Counted from the stretch's first letter, positions 48,085 through 60,634 are shown. The stretch: 64,000 nucleotides of DNA from Microbotryum silenes-acaulis (GCA_003665825.1 QPFY01000003.1:1674001-1738000), one strand, 5' to 3'. The notes: a model not told the origin generated them from the letters alone. Numbers and translations: made by a program.

Positions 48085-51000
48085 ATGGAGGACCCGATCG
48101 CCGCTCAAGTCACGGGGTCCAACACCAACCCAACCTCATCCATCGCCGCGGCGGCCTTGCTCAACAAGCTCGAAACGCTCCTACGCGACAAGGCGAACGA
48201 GATCCACCTCGCCGGTCAACTCGGCTCGAACCTCTTGGCGCAACAGACCGAACTCGAAGCTCGCGTCAGGGAGATCGCTGAATTGCATCAATCGCTCGTT
48301 CGATCACCTTCCTCGCTTGATGCTTCGACGGGGGCGACGAGGAGGGCTCGAGGAGGGGTCACGGCCAATGGCGCTGACGATTCGAGCGACGGCGAGGACA
48401 AGGCCGTTGGGGCGGAGACCAAGAAACGACTCGACGCCCTCGAGAATGAATTGCGACAATGGGATGAAAGCAATCAACCTCTCTATCAAACGGTCGGGAT
48501 GGCCGCAGCACGAGGGATCCCCGATATTGACTCGAACGACAAAGACCCGACCGTCAACGCCAACGCCAATGACGAGGCCGAGCGGGATGTCTTCATGTCC
48601 CCACCGCGGACGACGACCTCGATGCAACAAAAGGTCGCACCCCCTGCTTCGGCACCCAATCGTGGGCGAGGACTGGCCCACACCAGCTCTGCCTCCATCC
48701 CACCCGTCCCGAGTCTATCTCAATCCACCGCCGTGGCAAGCGCAGCCACTGCTGCAGCTAGCGGCCACACCGATGCCGCTTCGTCCCGTCGCGCTCGCAA
48801 CAACGCCCAACACCGCAACAACGACATTGAACTCGCGACCGAGATTGGACAAAGTCTTTTGGGCGAGGTCAGACGGTTGCAGGCTTTGCTTTCGGAAAAG
48901 GAGGAGCACATGCGCGATGGGCTGAGGGAACGGGATGCGCTGGAATCCGAGTTGGAGAATGAGAGGTCGATTAGGCGCACGGTCGAGGAAAGCGTTGGTG
49001 AGTCCACAAAAGCTGATGGGGATATTTGAGATGATCAATGATGCGACCTTGTGGAATTTGGCCGGCTCACAGAGAAATACAAGGAAGAAAACTGGAACCT
49101 CGAACTCGTGACCCAGGACCTCCGCACAAATCTCACGGACTCGCAAACTTTGTTGCAAAAAGCCGAACTCGAACGCCAACGTGCTCTCCGGGATCTCGCG
49201 ACAACGCGTGAAACGCTCGATACGCAACGCTCCGAAGCCGAGAAGCTGGCGCAACAACTCGAGGCGTTCAAGCAAAAGCACGAGACGGATCTTGCGACGA
49301 TGCGCAAGCAGACCGCAGGCTTGCAACGCGACAAGAGCGATCTACAAGGCACACTTGAAGGGCTCAAGACCGAATTGGCCACCCGCGCTCGTGGCATCAA
49401 GCGAGCGGGATCCGCGCACAACCTTGACCGATCCCCTGGCGCCGACGATAGCTTCGAGGAGAGGCGAGACGATCTGTACGACGACGAGGAAGGCGACGTC
49501 TTCCGAGGCGCCGCGCGTCGCAAGACCGGGGATGGCTTCCCTCCTGGATCACCGGCCGACCTCTTCTCCGAATACGGCGACGATTCGGTCGCGGGCTCTC
49601 CCGTGCAACGCGGTGGCTTCCTTTCGACGCCCGACGACTCGCACAAGGCTGGTCTTGCGCATGCCCAGAGGACGATCGCGACGTTGCGTGCTTCGTTGGC
49701 TCGCGAGAAGGCCGCCAAGATGGAGTTGCGACGACAGCTCGCCGACAGTGGTATTGCTTGGGAGGAGGAGACCGACGCGGGTGAGGGCCACAGCACTCGC
49801 CACAGTACACCAGCACGCAACGCGCCTGGAAGCGCACGCGGCAGTGTGCGCGGCAGCGCCCGGGGCCGAGGTGCGGCTCGACGACGCGGTGGTGTCGCCG
49901 TCGGTGTACCTTCTCGTCTTCGTCAAGACGCCGGTGACAGCTCGATCGACGAGAGTGAAGAGATTGGCAGCGTCGGCGGTGAGGCAATGGGGAGCTTCGA
50001 TCGTGCCTCGCTGTTTGAGCATCAATTCCCGAGCGTCGAGGACGAGTACTCCGAAGTCGACTCGCCAATTCGCCACAACCGTGATTTCAGCCTCGACGAT
50101 GCTGACCCCTTGTCAGAAGACGACGCCAGTATTCGATCACGTCGCTCCTCGTTGAGACAAACGACGAACCTCGGTGACGTCTTGGGCGGCCTCAGCAACG
50201 ACAACTCGCATCGTCGAACCAGTCTCATGAGCCTCTCATCGACCGTGAGCGCTGCGCGCGACTCGATGCGGGCCCTTTCACCCGAGCCGGAGATGACGGC
50301 CATCGCACCTGTCGAGCCGGCCAAGCATCAGATCGTATGGACCGACTGCTCAACGATGACCGACCCCTTAGCCGAACCTATCGCACCCGAGCCAGTGACG
50401 GTCACGGTTTACGTCCCCGCTCCTATCCCCGACTCGACCGAGATCGGCGTGCAAACCGAGCCACTCCCCGTCCCCGCCCCTGTGACTGTGGTCGAATACG
50501 TCGAGGTCCCTGCGCCGGTCGCTCATTCCGCTGTCATGGTCGACATGTCCGGACAAACGGACCCTGCGCCTGTCGCACCTACGAAGGAGACGGCGGTGAC
50601 GACGGATCCGATCACGATGACCGAGGCCAGCACCTCGACCGATCGTGTGGTCTTGTCCGAGATGCAAGTCCAGACGGACCCGGTCCCCACCCCTGCAGCA
50701 ACGGTCGCTGTCGCTCCTTCCTCTGTTGCGTCACCGCAAGACATGGAAGACAAGGCGCTCAGTTCGCAGGCTTCTTTGACGGGCCTCAACATTGGCAAGA
50801 TCTTCAGCGCTTTCAGTCGAAGTGGCAGCACCCCCTCGGCGCCCGTGTCGATCCCGCGATCTGCGACCGAGTCGACCATTGACGGCTTCCGCACCGCCAA
50901 CGAAGCGACTGAGGACGAAACCGAGACTGAGACCGAGACCGACAGCGATTTCGAAGACGCACGAGAGACGATCGGTGCCACCTCTCCGTTCCCGTCGACG

Positions 51001-53519
51001 ACGCATTCGCGTTCCGAATCGGTCAACGACTTTGTCTCGATCCGTTCTTCGACCTCGGCTTCCTTCAACGCCGTTGGTCCTTACAATGCCGTCAAGTCGG
51101 CCGAGGATAGCGATTATGACGACAACATTGAGATCTTGAGAACGCCACTCACTCCCAAGAATGGTCGTGAATGGACGGCAAGTCGCGAAACGTTCGGTAA
51201 CTTCACCGTCAAGATGCCCACCAAAGTCACGGTGCACGAGGTCGGTGTCCAGACCGAGGCTTATGCGCCGCCCGTCGTCGAGACGCCGCGACCCAGGACT
51301 CCGATCACGCCCATGTACGTCATGAGCAATCGCGATCGAGATTCGATAAACACCTTTGGTCGCGCCGATACCCCCGACAACCTTAGCGATGCAGCCGCGA
51401 GGGCGTCCTCTTTTGTGCAAGGCACCTACACCGATGGTGCGTCTCGACCCGAGTCGGCCATGTCGGGCTTCTCGCAGTACACGACCGATGTTGGATCGGC
51501 ACCGCCCCTGTCCCCCGTCGGTCTCAAGCCAATGCGGCTCGTTCCCGAGGTAGCAGCATCGAGGATGGGCCCGCCTCCGACCCCCGTACGACGCAGCCAC
51601 ACACCCGCTGGTACACCTGGTCGTCCTGCTGTTGCCGGGCCTCGTCACAGCAACCTGTCGAGCACGTCTCACTCTTCGCTTCGAGCTCCCCCTCGCCCCA
51701 CTTCGCCCCCTCCCGCCGACCTCTTGCACCGTGCTCAAAGCCCCGCCTTTGACGAGGACTATGCGCGGCGCTCCTCGACACTGCTCGTCCCCGGTACAGT
51801 GCGTTCGACGCCCTCGCGCGGTAGCTCGTTGCAGAACTTGCGCCCGCAACAATCTATGACCCAAGTCATGGACCGCAAGAGCAACGATTACAAGTCGCGC
51901 AGCAACACGATCAGTCGTGCCGAAGGAGCGGGTCACGTGCCACCTCTTCCCAGCGGTCCTCCTCTTTCTTCGTCCGCACGATCCATTTCTGAGATGAGCA
52001 TGCACAGCGAGATGTCACGCCGACCCTCGATGGCATCCTCCAGGACGAGTGAAGGCGGCCTCTTCGACGCGCACAACCCATCGCGCGGTGACGAGCCCCT
52101 ACGCAACGGCGACGATTCGACGGACCCAGCCGTGATCCATGCCATTACGCAAACGATGATTGGCGAGTTCCTGTACAAGTACACGCGACGCGCGATCGGG
52201 AAGGGCATCTCGGAGAAGCGACACAAGCGCTTCTTTTGGGTGCACCCGTACACCAAAACCTTGTACTGGAGCACTTCGGATCCTGGAGGAGCCAATACAA
52301 ATCAGTCGAGCGCCAAGAGTGGTGAGTCTGCTTGGTCTGAGACGTCTTTGTGCTCGGTTGAGGTTGCTAACCACTCTCTATGCCCTTCCCTGTAGTCTGC
52401 ATCGAGGGTGTCCGTCAAGTCCTCGACGCCAACCCGCTGCCACCCGGTCTCCACCAGGGCAGCATCATTGTACAGACGCCGAACCGCGAGATGAAGATCA
52501 CAGCGAGTACGCGCGAGCGCCACGACATGTGGTTCGCCGCGATCAGCTACCTCCTTGCTCGACCCGACCCCGTCGAAGGGGACACCACGGCCATGGGCGG
52601 TGCATCGAACGTGTCTCCCCCTAGTAAACGATCCATGTCGCACCTCCGCCGCAGTGAGAACGAACACTCTTTGACTCCGAACGCAAGGATGTACAACCTC
52701 GGCGGATCAGCTTCCGAATCGCGCTTGACGCCCAAAGCGACCTCTCATTCTCGCTTGGGAGGGACAAGCACGACGCGAAGTCACAAGCTTTCGTCGACGA
52801 CGTTCAACTCGACCTACAAGCGGTCCGGAACGCCCGCGAATGATTATCAACGCTACAACGAGTTTGGGAGTCCTCGTAGTGCGCGGACTTTGTCGTTCTT
52901 GGGGGACGAGAGCGTCGAGTTCATTGATCGACGGGATATCCCTGCGGGTCTTGGGGATGAGGAAGTGGACGAGACGTGGGAAGGTCTGGAGAATGTGAGG
53001 GCGTGTTGTGATGGCAAACATGATGGTGAGTTGACCTTTTTGAAGGTGATTGAGCGAGTACTTGCTTTGTTGCGACGCTGATAAAGGTCTGCTTGGGTGC
53101 CTGGTTCGATCTCACAGTCGGTAGCCTGAGTCGACGAAGCGGATCGAGCGCCCACCACCCCCATCACCAGTGAGTTCACTTGCCGCTTCGGTCGAATCAC
53201 ATATTCCTCGAAACTAAGTACAGCCCTTATCTCTTGCAGCCACCACTCGCACTCCAGTCGTCGATCGGGTCTGCTCTCGGACGCCGAATCACGTTCGATG
53301 CCCCCCTCCCCAGGCCACGGTCAACGCTCGCGCAGCAAATCCGCGCTCGGAACAGTCGGGTCGACCTTCTCCCGTCGGTTCAACGACTCGTCCTCGACTT
53401 CGCTTGGCTCAAACTCGAGATCGGGGTCCAAGACGAGTGCGACTGCGAAAGCGGGTCCGCCCGTTTTGGCACCTGCGACTCCGTTGGCGCCTATTACGAT
53501 GAATGTCGCACCTAGGTGA
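48085..53519 (+). CDS. NUM1: NUM1/ApsA/Mcp5-type cortical anchor with C-terminal PH domain
   Basis: Cortical protein that binds membrane phosphoinositide by a C-terminal PH domain and anchors dynein and mitochondria during nuclear movement. Exon 1 (48085-48996) and the 3.2-kb exon 2 (49071-52321) encode coiled coils (LLRDKANEIHLAGQLGSNLL; ENWNLELVTQDLRTNLTDSQ; EAEKLAQQLEAFKQKHETDL), then a long disordered middle. That middle contains repeated Gln-Thr motifs: GVQTEP, GQTDP, QVQTDP and GVQTEA at roughly residues 763, 797, 836 and 1028. The PH domain starts at MIGEFLYKYTRRAIGKGISE, continues KRFFWVHPYTKTLYWS, crosses an intron, and ends with REMKITASTRERHDMWFAAI. Small 3' exons give a Ser/His-rich tail ending NVAPR. 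The total is about 1,670 residues. The Mcp5-type PH domain is what separates it from general coiled-coil proteins. Confidence 0.88.
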
Positions 53520-53979
53520 CGCTGACGCTGATGATTATGTATATCCTTCTCTGTGACTTGGTGTGGTAGCATCATAATGCTTTCGTTCAATTTTCGAATT
53601 TTCTTCTATGTTGGCCCTTACGCCAAGCTAGCGTCTTCTTTGTCGGGTAATCTTGTCAATCTTTTGATTCGGTACACTCTCTTCCGCTTCTCTCAATCAC
53701 TCATCTTCGCTTTTTTCTTCTATATAATTTACTATGGTGATACGTACACTTGATGAGCCAGGACCACGGGGAGGTGTTCGAACCAGCCCAGAAGACGAGA
53801 GGATGGCCCGTCTTGTTAAATAGCTTTGGAAAATGGTCTGATCACGCGAGCGCGGTCGCCGATCAGCAACTATTATCCGCAATTTAGCACAAGTTAGCGC
53901 TCGACGTCCCGGCTCGAGCCTCTTGGCACCTTTACCCCGTCCCCAACAATCTCAGCATCCACCACTGCTTACACTCCAC
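53520..53979. other. spacer NUM1-type / MAPR gene
   Basis: 460 bp, AT-richer than its neighbours; 3' untranslated region and next promoter. Nothing else is visible. Confidence 0.5.
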
Positions 53980-55257
53980 ATGATGGCTACTGACACCCCC
54001 GTCAAGGTAAGCGACGGCACAACTCTCCTCCTCCGTGCTCGCCATGGTCGCCGTAGTCGCCGGTCGGGTGTCGGCTGCTGCCAGTGACTGGCCGATGAGG
54101 ATCCCCACTTGCGTCATCGGTCGAGCGATTCCCGGGGGGATGAGCAGTCCGCTGCTACAGCACACCTCGGACTCGGACGCCGACAATTGATGGCATATAA
54201 CCACCTGTCCACTTCTGGGAACCACTGCTGACTGTGCATGTACCACTCTTGCAGGGCGAAGCCTCCTCCACGGGTGCCGTGGCCTCCTCCTCCGAGCGCC
54301 GACGACGACCACCCCAAATGCCCGCCTCGGCCTCGTTCTTTGGCCAGACCGTCAAATGGTCGCTCATCACGTTGGTGCTGAGCGTATTGTTGAGCAAATC
54401 GCTCACGTCGAGTTATTCGTGGGGTTACAAGGGGAAATGGATCGAGCCTTCCCATGTAGGTCCCAACATCAGACTTATCACGGCTATCAATCTCCACCTC
54501 CGAATCGTATGCGGTGCTGATGTCGAGCTCCGTCTGGTCGTACAGTACCTCGACACCTTGCACTCCTTCACCAAGAGCGCCCCCGCGATCCCCAAGGAGC
54601 GTCTCTTCACCGAGGCCGAACTCAGCAAGCACACGGGCAAGGACCCCAAGTACCCGACCTACATCGCGATCGATGGTGATGGCAAGTCCCCAGGGTGTGT
54701 CATATAGCGTAGCGATAGTCAAACTGATCGTAGCGGGATCTTGACGCTATGCAGTCTATGATGTTTCTTCGAGCAAGGCGTAGGTTCAGCGGTCAGCTGT
54801 TCATTCTTCCATCACTCGAGCCTTACCCGACTCTGGGTTCTACTCATAGGTACTCGCCCGGTGGATCGTACGATTTTTTCGCCGGGGTCGATGCTGCTCG
54901 AGCTTACGTCACCGGTACGCAATATCTCGTGCTTGACGACTGAGTTCAGGACACCCTTACTGATTCCCGAACCCCTGCCTTCTCGCTCTGCCCAGGCTGC
55001 TTCGACACGCATCTGACCCACGATCTTCGTGGTCTGACCGAAAAACAGTTGGGCGGTTTGACGCACTGGAAGGAGTTCTTCAGTGGACATGGTCAGTACA
55101 CGTGAACCTTTGCCGGTGAAAGTCTGTTTTGAGCGCCCCCACCGGCTGATCTCGACCTGATCCCCCTTTGGATGGAACAGAGACCTACAAGAAGGTTGGA
55201 CGGGTACTTCATGCCGCGATCGATCCTAGTAGTCCTGAACCGGCTGCTCATTGCTAG
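53980..55257 (+). CDS. cytochrome-b5-like heme/steroid-binding (MAPR) membrane protein
   Basis: Six or more exons: 53980-54006 (MMATDTPVK), then about 54255, 54555, 54755, 54848 and later pieces. After a basic, Ser-rich N-terminus comes one membrane helix (SLITLVLSVLLSKSL). The MAPR domain reads RLFTEAELSKHTGKDPKYPT, then YIAIDGDVYDVSSSKAYSPG, GSYDFFAGVDAARAYVTG, LTHDLRGLTEKQLGGLTHWK and EFFSGHETYKKVGRVLHAA. These are the landmarks of the progesterone-receptor membrane component/Dap1 family, which bind heme and support sterol-synthesis P450s. The family assignment is firm; whether it is Dap1 itself is not, because a second MAPR protein is common in fungi. The GDVYD codons are joined across an intron with a GC donor (54682) and AG acceptor (54754). 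Confidence 0.87.
54682..54754 (+). other. GC-AG intron
   Basis: The exon ends ..GGTGATG, the intron begins GCAAGT at 54682, and the acceptor ATGCAG ends at 54754. The join restores GDVYDV, the conserved MAPR core, and no GT donor nearby keeps the frame. Confidence 0.85.
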
Positions 55258-55606
55258 TTGTTGGAAAAGAGGAATGAGATCTCGGGGTTGGGACTCGGTG
55301 GTAGAAGCAGAAGCAGGGACTTGGTTGTAGAATCGGAGAGTTGAACGAGAACTTTTGATACCAATCGCCTGATTTGAAATTGCTGCCAAGCGCTTGAGGG
55401 TGAGCACGAGCCAGAAAGAAAGGAGATACGCTCCCTGAATTTGCCAAGAATTACCCAAGAGTATGAGACGGTCAATGCACCGATCGATTCTCAGGGACCC
55501 AAAGCCCGCTGCCGACCGATCGCCAGCCACCAGCCCATCCGTGCTCCGGCTTTGTCGATCCTCCTCGCACACTCCCAACATTCCACTCCGGAACAACGCC
55601 TACACC
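55258..55606. other. short spacer before COQ3
   Basis: About 350 bp. An in-frame ATG at 55463 would add 48 Arg/Ser-rich residues to COQ3 and could be its real start. Confidence 0.5.
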
Positions 55607-56754
55607 ATGCAGCGCACCACAACACTAGCCAAGACTACCATCAGCCGTCGAGTGGCTGCCTCCTCACCGCAGTTGTGGAGGTCCTACAGCTGCACTCGTG
55701 CCCTGCAGTACTCGACGTCATCCTCATACACTTTGGCCCCCTACGCTGCTCCCTACTCCACCACCTCCTCATCAAACAGCAAAACCAACACCATCTCCGC
55801 CTCCGAAATCGCCCATTTCTCCTCCCTCGCTCAACACTGGTGGGACCCTACCGGCGAATTCAAGCTGCTTCATCGCATGAACCCCAGTCGGATCCGCTTT
55901 CTCCGTGATCGCGTGCAGAGGGTGCAGGAGATAGATATTGCGAGTGGCAAGTGGTTGGACGGGTTCAGTGTGTTGGATGTGGGGTGTGGTGGCGGGATCT
56001 TTGCTGAGGTGAGTCTTGTGTGCCAGGGCAAAGCTGCGTGGTTCGTGGGGCCTGATCCGAGACGTTCTAATCAATTGCTTTCAGTCCCTCGCTCGATTGG
56101 GAGCCACAACCACAGCAATCGATGCCAGTGAAATCAACATCAAGACAGCAACACTGCACGCCTCCTTGGATCATAATCTCACGCACCGGTCCAAATTGGA
56201 GTATCGTCATTGCGCCGCCGAGGATCTCGTTCAAGAGGGGAAACAGTTCGATATCGTCTGCGCGATGGAAGTCGTCGAACACGTTGAGGATCCGAAAGCG
56301 TTTTTGAGATGTTTGGCTCAGTCGACAAAGGTACGAGTCAAAGATGTGCCCTTGCGGAAAAAGAAACCCCCAGGATTGCAAACGCTGACACGAATTCTGC
56401 TCTCTGCTCTCTTCCCCATTCCTCCACCTCCATTTTTCCCGACAGCCCGGCGGTCATCTCCTCCTCTCAACCATATCCCGCACTCCCCTAGCCCACTTCC
56501 TCACCATCACCCTAGCCGAAAATCTTCTGCGCTTCGTCACCCCCGGAACACACACCTACTCGAAATACATAAAACCTTCCGAGCTCCAACACTTTCTCGA
56601 ATCCGACCTCGGATGGCCAAGGGGGACTATGGAGAGGAGAGGCTGCGTTTATGACCCGTTGAAAGGGGATTGGAGGTTGTTCGGGATGGGGGAATGGGGT
56701 GGCTTGGCGGAGGGGGTGAATTATTTCGCGGGGATTAGGAAACCGCTGGAATGA
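55607..56754 (+). CDS. COQ3: mitochondrial ubiquinone O-methyltransferase COQ3
   Basis: SAM-dependent enzyme that makes both O-methylations of coenzyme Q on the matrix side of the inner membrane. The N-terminus from [16 protein letters not shown] is Ser/Thr/Arg-rich without acids, a typical mitochondrial presequence; an ATG at 55463 would lengthen it. The fold begins [20 protein letters not shown], then [16 protein letters not shown]. Motif I is [15 protein letters not shown] followed across an intron by [15 protein letters not shown]. Post-I is YRHCAAEDL, then [16 protein letters not shown], and [14 protein letters not shown]. The C-terminal [18 protein letters not shown] and [13 protein letters not shown] are specific to COQ3. 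Three exons with introns at about 56009-56084 and 56331-56443. It converges on the sirtuin gene. Confidence 0.93.
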
Positions 56755-57456
56755 GGGGCGGTGTGGGACGAAACGAGATCACGATGAGGGCTTCTTGTAC
56801 GATACTTGACGGATTCTGTCAAGGAGGGGAAACGAGCCCATTTCTCATTAAGCATCTTGAGCACCGTCGAGATCACCCCGCGCTGGCTTTCGGACACCGG
56901 TGAGAACCAAACCCGCATCCCGAGTCTGCGGCCTTCAGTCGTGGCTATTCAGCAGTCCCAAATGCATCCACGAGATGTCAAAGTTCAACCAGTCTTGAGC
57001 TATCTGGGTCACCGGATAGTCGTCGAGTTCGAAAGTCCGGGCTTTAGGGGGCTCAGCTGAATTGTCGTTGGCGGTTTAACCATCGCTCAGATACACAGGT
57101 ACAGACAAATCAATTACCGCGCGTTCGAAAGTGAACACACGTTGCTCTACAGAAGGCTGCATAGTTGGATCGTTTGAACGTCCCCCAGTTCGCGTACTCG
57201 GGCGCAAGGATATTTTCTCAGACCAATGATCCCACAGATTGGATCATCAGCTCTGCGTCTCGGGAGAAGTCCCGAGCGACCGCATTCATCGCGGAGGAAA
57301 GGACTTTGTCCCTTAAGGACGAGCAGGCTGGTTCCCTTGAGTCGCTCGCATCCTCACCAGACCAGGTGTTGGAACTCGATTACTTTACAACATGCGCTTG
57401 GAACACGCCCAAAGTACCTTCACCAAAACTTTTGCCGTACGAACCCATGCATGTGT
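56755..57456. other. convergent 3' spacer COQ3 / sirtuin
   Basis: About 0.7 kb. A plus-strand open stretch at 57165-57560 runs into the sirtuin's antisense and has no recognisable feature. No gene is supported. Confidence 0.5.
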
Positions 57457-59185
57457 CTATAGGATCGCCTTGCCCGGTCCAGGTGCAGTCGCTTCTCGGC
57501 TTCCGTCTTTACCCCCTGCTTCGAGTCGTTCCGCAGTCGTTTCCCGCTCCACGGTCGTAAGATCATTGGGTTCCTCCTCCTTCGTGCCCTCCTCCTTTGT
57601 TCCATCAACCTCCACTTTCTCCAATCTCTCCGTCAACTGCTCGATATCCTCCTTCGAACCCCCCTCCCCGCGTACCATCGGCGCCTCTCTAACCTCCTCC
57701 ACCGTCGTCTCCACGTCCCCATCCTCCTTCTCCGTCGTTTTCCCCTCCTCCCTCATCTCCCACTTCTCCCTCAACTCCTCCAACTCCCGCTGCCACCCCA
57801 ACTCCGTAACCAATCCCAACACCCCCTCGTCACTCTCCCCCAACCACCTAACATCCTTCACCCCCCCTTTCCTCCCCAACACATCCTCAAAATCGAGCCC
57901 GTCCGGTCGACTGCCCAAGAACTGACTCGAATGTGGGCTCAGCTCACCTACGGATTCTAGGTTAATGAGCAGTCGAGGAGTTTGGGACGGAACGCGGTTC
58001 ATGAGGGATGCGAAGGGTTGAACGGAGAGGGACGTGCCGAGCACGATGAGGAGGTCACAGCTGGTGAAATCCTGAAGGGGTGGGGGTCGGACGGCAGTAG
58101 CTGGTCAGCGCCAGCCGCTTTGGGGTGGTCCGGTTTGGATCTTATAACTCACGTTGATCCGATCAAAGAATCGTTTCGGTAACCCTTCGCCGAAAAAGAC
58201 AATGTTGGGCTTGACCTACAACCCGATCGAAAATCGTACCCCGAATCAGCTTAACCCACTCTTTCAAACCGACCCCGACATGCACAAGACTCCAAACTCA
58301 CCAAAGCCTTCTTATCACCCTTACAGCTCTTCAACGAGCAATAAACGACCTCACCTTTTTCGATCTGGGGCTTGATCGCTTCCTTCGAATACTCCTTCTT
58401 GCACGCGAGGCATTGCGCCGATTCGAACGAGCCTGCGCACATCCAAACCCTTATGAGCAAACCTCCCTTCCCTCCCCATACTTCCAACCACGTACCATGC
58501 GCCTCGATCAACTTATCATCCTCGACTCCGGCAATCCTTTCAAGCGTATCAATGTTCTGCGTAAACACCGCCTTGAGCAAACCCTTGTCCTGCAAGAGGC
58601 GAAAGAAATGATGCGTCGTCGTGGGTCGAAAGTTGCCGGGATAGAGTTCCTTGGCGAGGGTGTAGAAGGCTTGAGGCTTCTCGAGGAAGTAATCAATATC
58701 GAAAATGGCTTCGGGACTGGGGGTTTGGAAGCGGAGGGGGGCATCAGTGGCGTGCAGCGAAGGGGTTTTCTTGTCTAAAGTTCTCTCGGACGTACTAGGG
58801 TAAATCGTACTTTTCCAAATTGGCGTAGAGGCCCGTTTCGGGTGATCGAAAATCGGGTCTGGGAGAGTGGGGAACAGGGGAAGGAGTCAGTTCGGGGGCG
58901 TGCCGAAAGGGACCCTAAGCAGAAAGGGTGGAAATGACGAACATCCCCGCGGCGGTACTGATCCCTGCCCCGGCCTATTGAGCGGGGAAACCAATCAGGG
59001 TCAGCACCTCCAACCCGACCACAAGGACATGAGCGGTCTGTACGCACCATTACAATGACATTCTTTGCCTTGCCCTGCTTGATCAACTGCGCGACATCCT
59101 TCAAACCCGGTTTCTTGCCCGGTGCTAGATCAGGGAACGTCCTCGAGGAAGTCCCCGATGTTGCGGTCGTCGGCGAAGATCCCAT
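57457..59185 (-). CDS. HST2: SIRT2/HST2-type NAD-dependent protein deacetylase
   Basis: Class I sirtuin that removes acetyl groups from protein lysines using NAD. Exon 1 from 59185 ends LKDVAQLIKQGKAKNVIVMV. The next exons read AGAGISTAAG, then IPDFRSPETGLYANLEKYDL, then YPEAIFDIDYFLEKPQAFYT. The NAD-binding and catalytic core follows with VFTQNIDTLERIAG and EAHGSFESAQ, His being the catalytic base. The zinc cysteines are CLAC and, 20 residues on, the pair in YCSLKSC. The Rossmann end is KPNIVFFGEGLPKRF and LLIVLGTSLSVQPFASL. The C-terminal 150 residues are Glu/Lys-rich and probably disordered, ending GPGKAIL. The catalytic core is complete. The Hst2/SIRT2 branch is favoured by the GLYANLEKYDLPYPEAIF segment; a nuclear Hst-type role cannot be excluded. 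Confidence 0.93.
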
Positions 59186-59817
59186 GACGTTTTGAGAAGC
59201 GCGTTTACACCAGTATGCTATGCTCTGGGTGGATGTCTCACCCGTCGTCGCAGAGGGGGTCGTACTGTGGCTGGCTACTGTTGCTCGTCAAGCGCGTTTG
59301 ATCGGGCGCGAGTCCTGACGGAAAAGTTCTTACCCGCGGGGGTAGGGTAGTGGTGGTTGGGGACAAGGTCGAGGTGGGATGAGTTCAATGTCGAGCGAAG
59401 TAGGAATCCAGCGTAAGGGAGGGAGGGTCGCGGTGTTGGGCGGTGGGCGGTGGGGAACGCGGACGGATGGGCCAGCAAGTGATTGCTTGGGCTTCCCTCG
59501 CCGACTCGGCCGAGCCAGTGCCGGGCCAGCGTCGGTTGCCAAATCAGACTTGGGATCAGTGGGTTCATGATAATATGTTCGTGATCGAAATATCTTTGGT
59601 GGTTCAAGGTTTAATTCTCCGGCTTGAGTTGAGGACATGTGAAAAAGCCAGCCTGACGCCGTTGAGTTTCACCGGGCCGCTGAGGCCGTCGTCTGGCAGC
59701 CTGGTCCAATGTGGGGGCGGCGACCGCACGGCCGAACGGCCGAACGGAAGCGCTTCGCAAGCGATCTCCGCCTCCCTCCCTCCCCACCTCCGCACCCTCA
59801 CCTCCACCTCCCAAACT
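59186..59817. other. divergent spacer sirtuin / coiled-coil gene
   Basis: 632 bp without a supported gene; presumably the two promoters. Confidence 0.5.
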
Positions 59818-60564
59818 ATGGCAGCCACGCTTGCTCCCCCTCCCCCTCCCCCAGCCACCCCCAGCCTCCTCGCCACGCTCACACTCTACCGGACGTCCCT
59901 GCATTCCCGCCACTCGCTCCTCTCCGAACTCGAAGCTGCGCTGACCTCGTTCTTCACCAAAACACCGACGCCCCTCTCGACACTGACCATCGACGCCGAC
60001 AACCTCAACCTCACCCCAACTTCAACCTGCGCCACCGAATCGATCCGACCTCCCAACGTCGAAGAACTACAAGAGATCCTCCGCATCGGCTTTGAAGGCG
60101 TGTTGGAAACCAAGCAGGAGCATCGACTCATCGCGGACAGTCTCGAGCATCTGTTCCAACGAGCCGATTTGAAGAAGGTGGTCGAGAGGATCGAAGCGAT
60201 GGAAGAGGAGATGTTCAAGCTGGTCCGTTTCGTTCTCACTGGAACGGAGAGCGGAGCGGGACAGAGCTGATCCCGATCGACTGGCTTTTGACAGATGATT
60301 GAGAGGGATCAACTGAGGAGGCTGGATATGATCACACAAGTAGGAGAGGGAGAGTTCCAGTCCTCTCTGGACGGGTTTGAGAAATGGTACGTCCACGTGA
60401 GCAAAAGTCACTCCGATCGCTGACCCCACCTCGAACTGGCTGGCCCCCTGACGAATAGCCGGCGAGAACTGGCCCAAAAGATCCACGACGAAGAGCGCGA
60501 GATCGACGCCGAGATTGTCGATCTCGATGCGGCAGAGACAATAGACACGACAGAACAAGTTTGA
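59818..60564 (+). CDS. small coiled-coil protein of unknown function
   Basis: Three exons: 59818 to about 60221, about 60295-60388, and about 60461-60564. The predicted product is about 200 residues. It starts MAATLAPPPPPP, then a helix SLLATLTLYRTSLHSRHSLL. After a Thr-rich stretch come NVEELQEILRIGFEGVLETK, EHRLIADSLEHLFQRADLKK and VVERIEAMEEEMFKLM, a strong heptad-like coiled coil. The third exon begins RRELAQKIHDEEREIDAEIV and ends TIDTTEQV. It is acidic overall. The splice junctions keep phase and use GT..AG, so it is very likely a real gene. I do not recognise the family; small kinetochore (DASH or Mis12 complex) or vesicle-tether subunits look like this, but no motif decides. Confidence 0.7.
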
Positions 60565-60634
60565 TGATGCAACACATTCACTCTCTCTGCGAACGCAAGC
60601 GATCGACCGAGTTTTTTCCGAGGAAATTCCTGCT

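Noticed and set aside
57165..57560. Plus-strand frame downstream of COQ3
   Set aside because: It overlaps the sirtuin gene's coding end in antisense and shows no motif.
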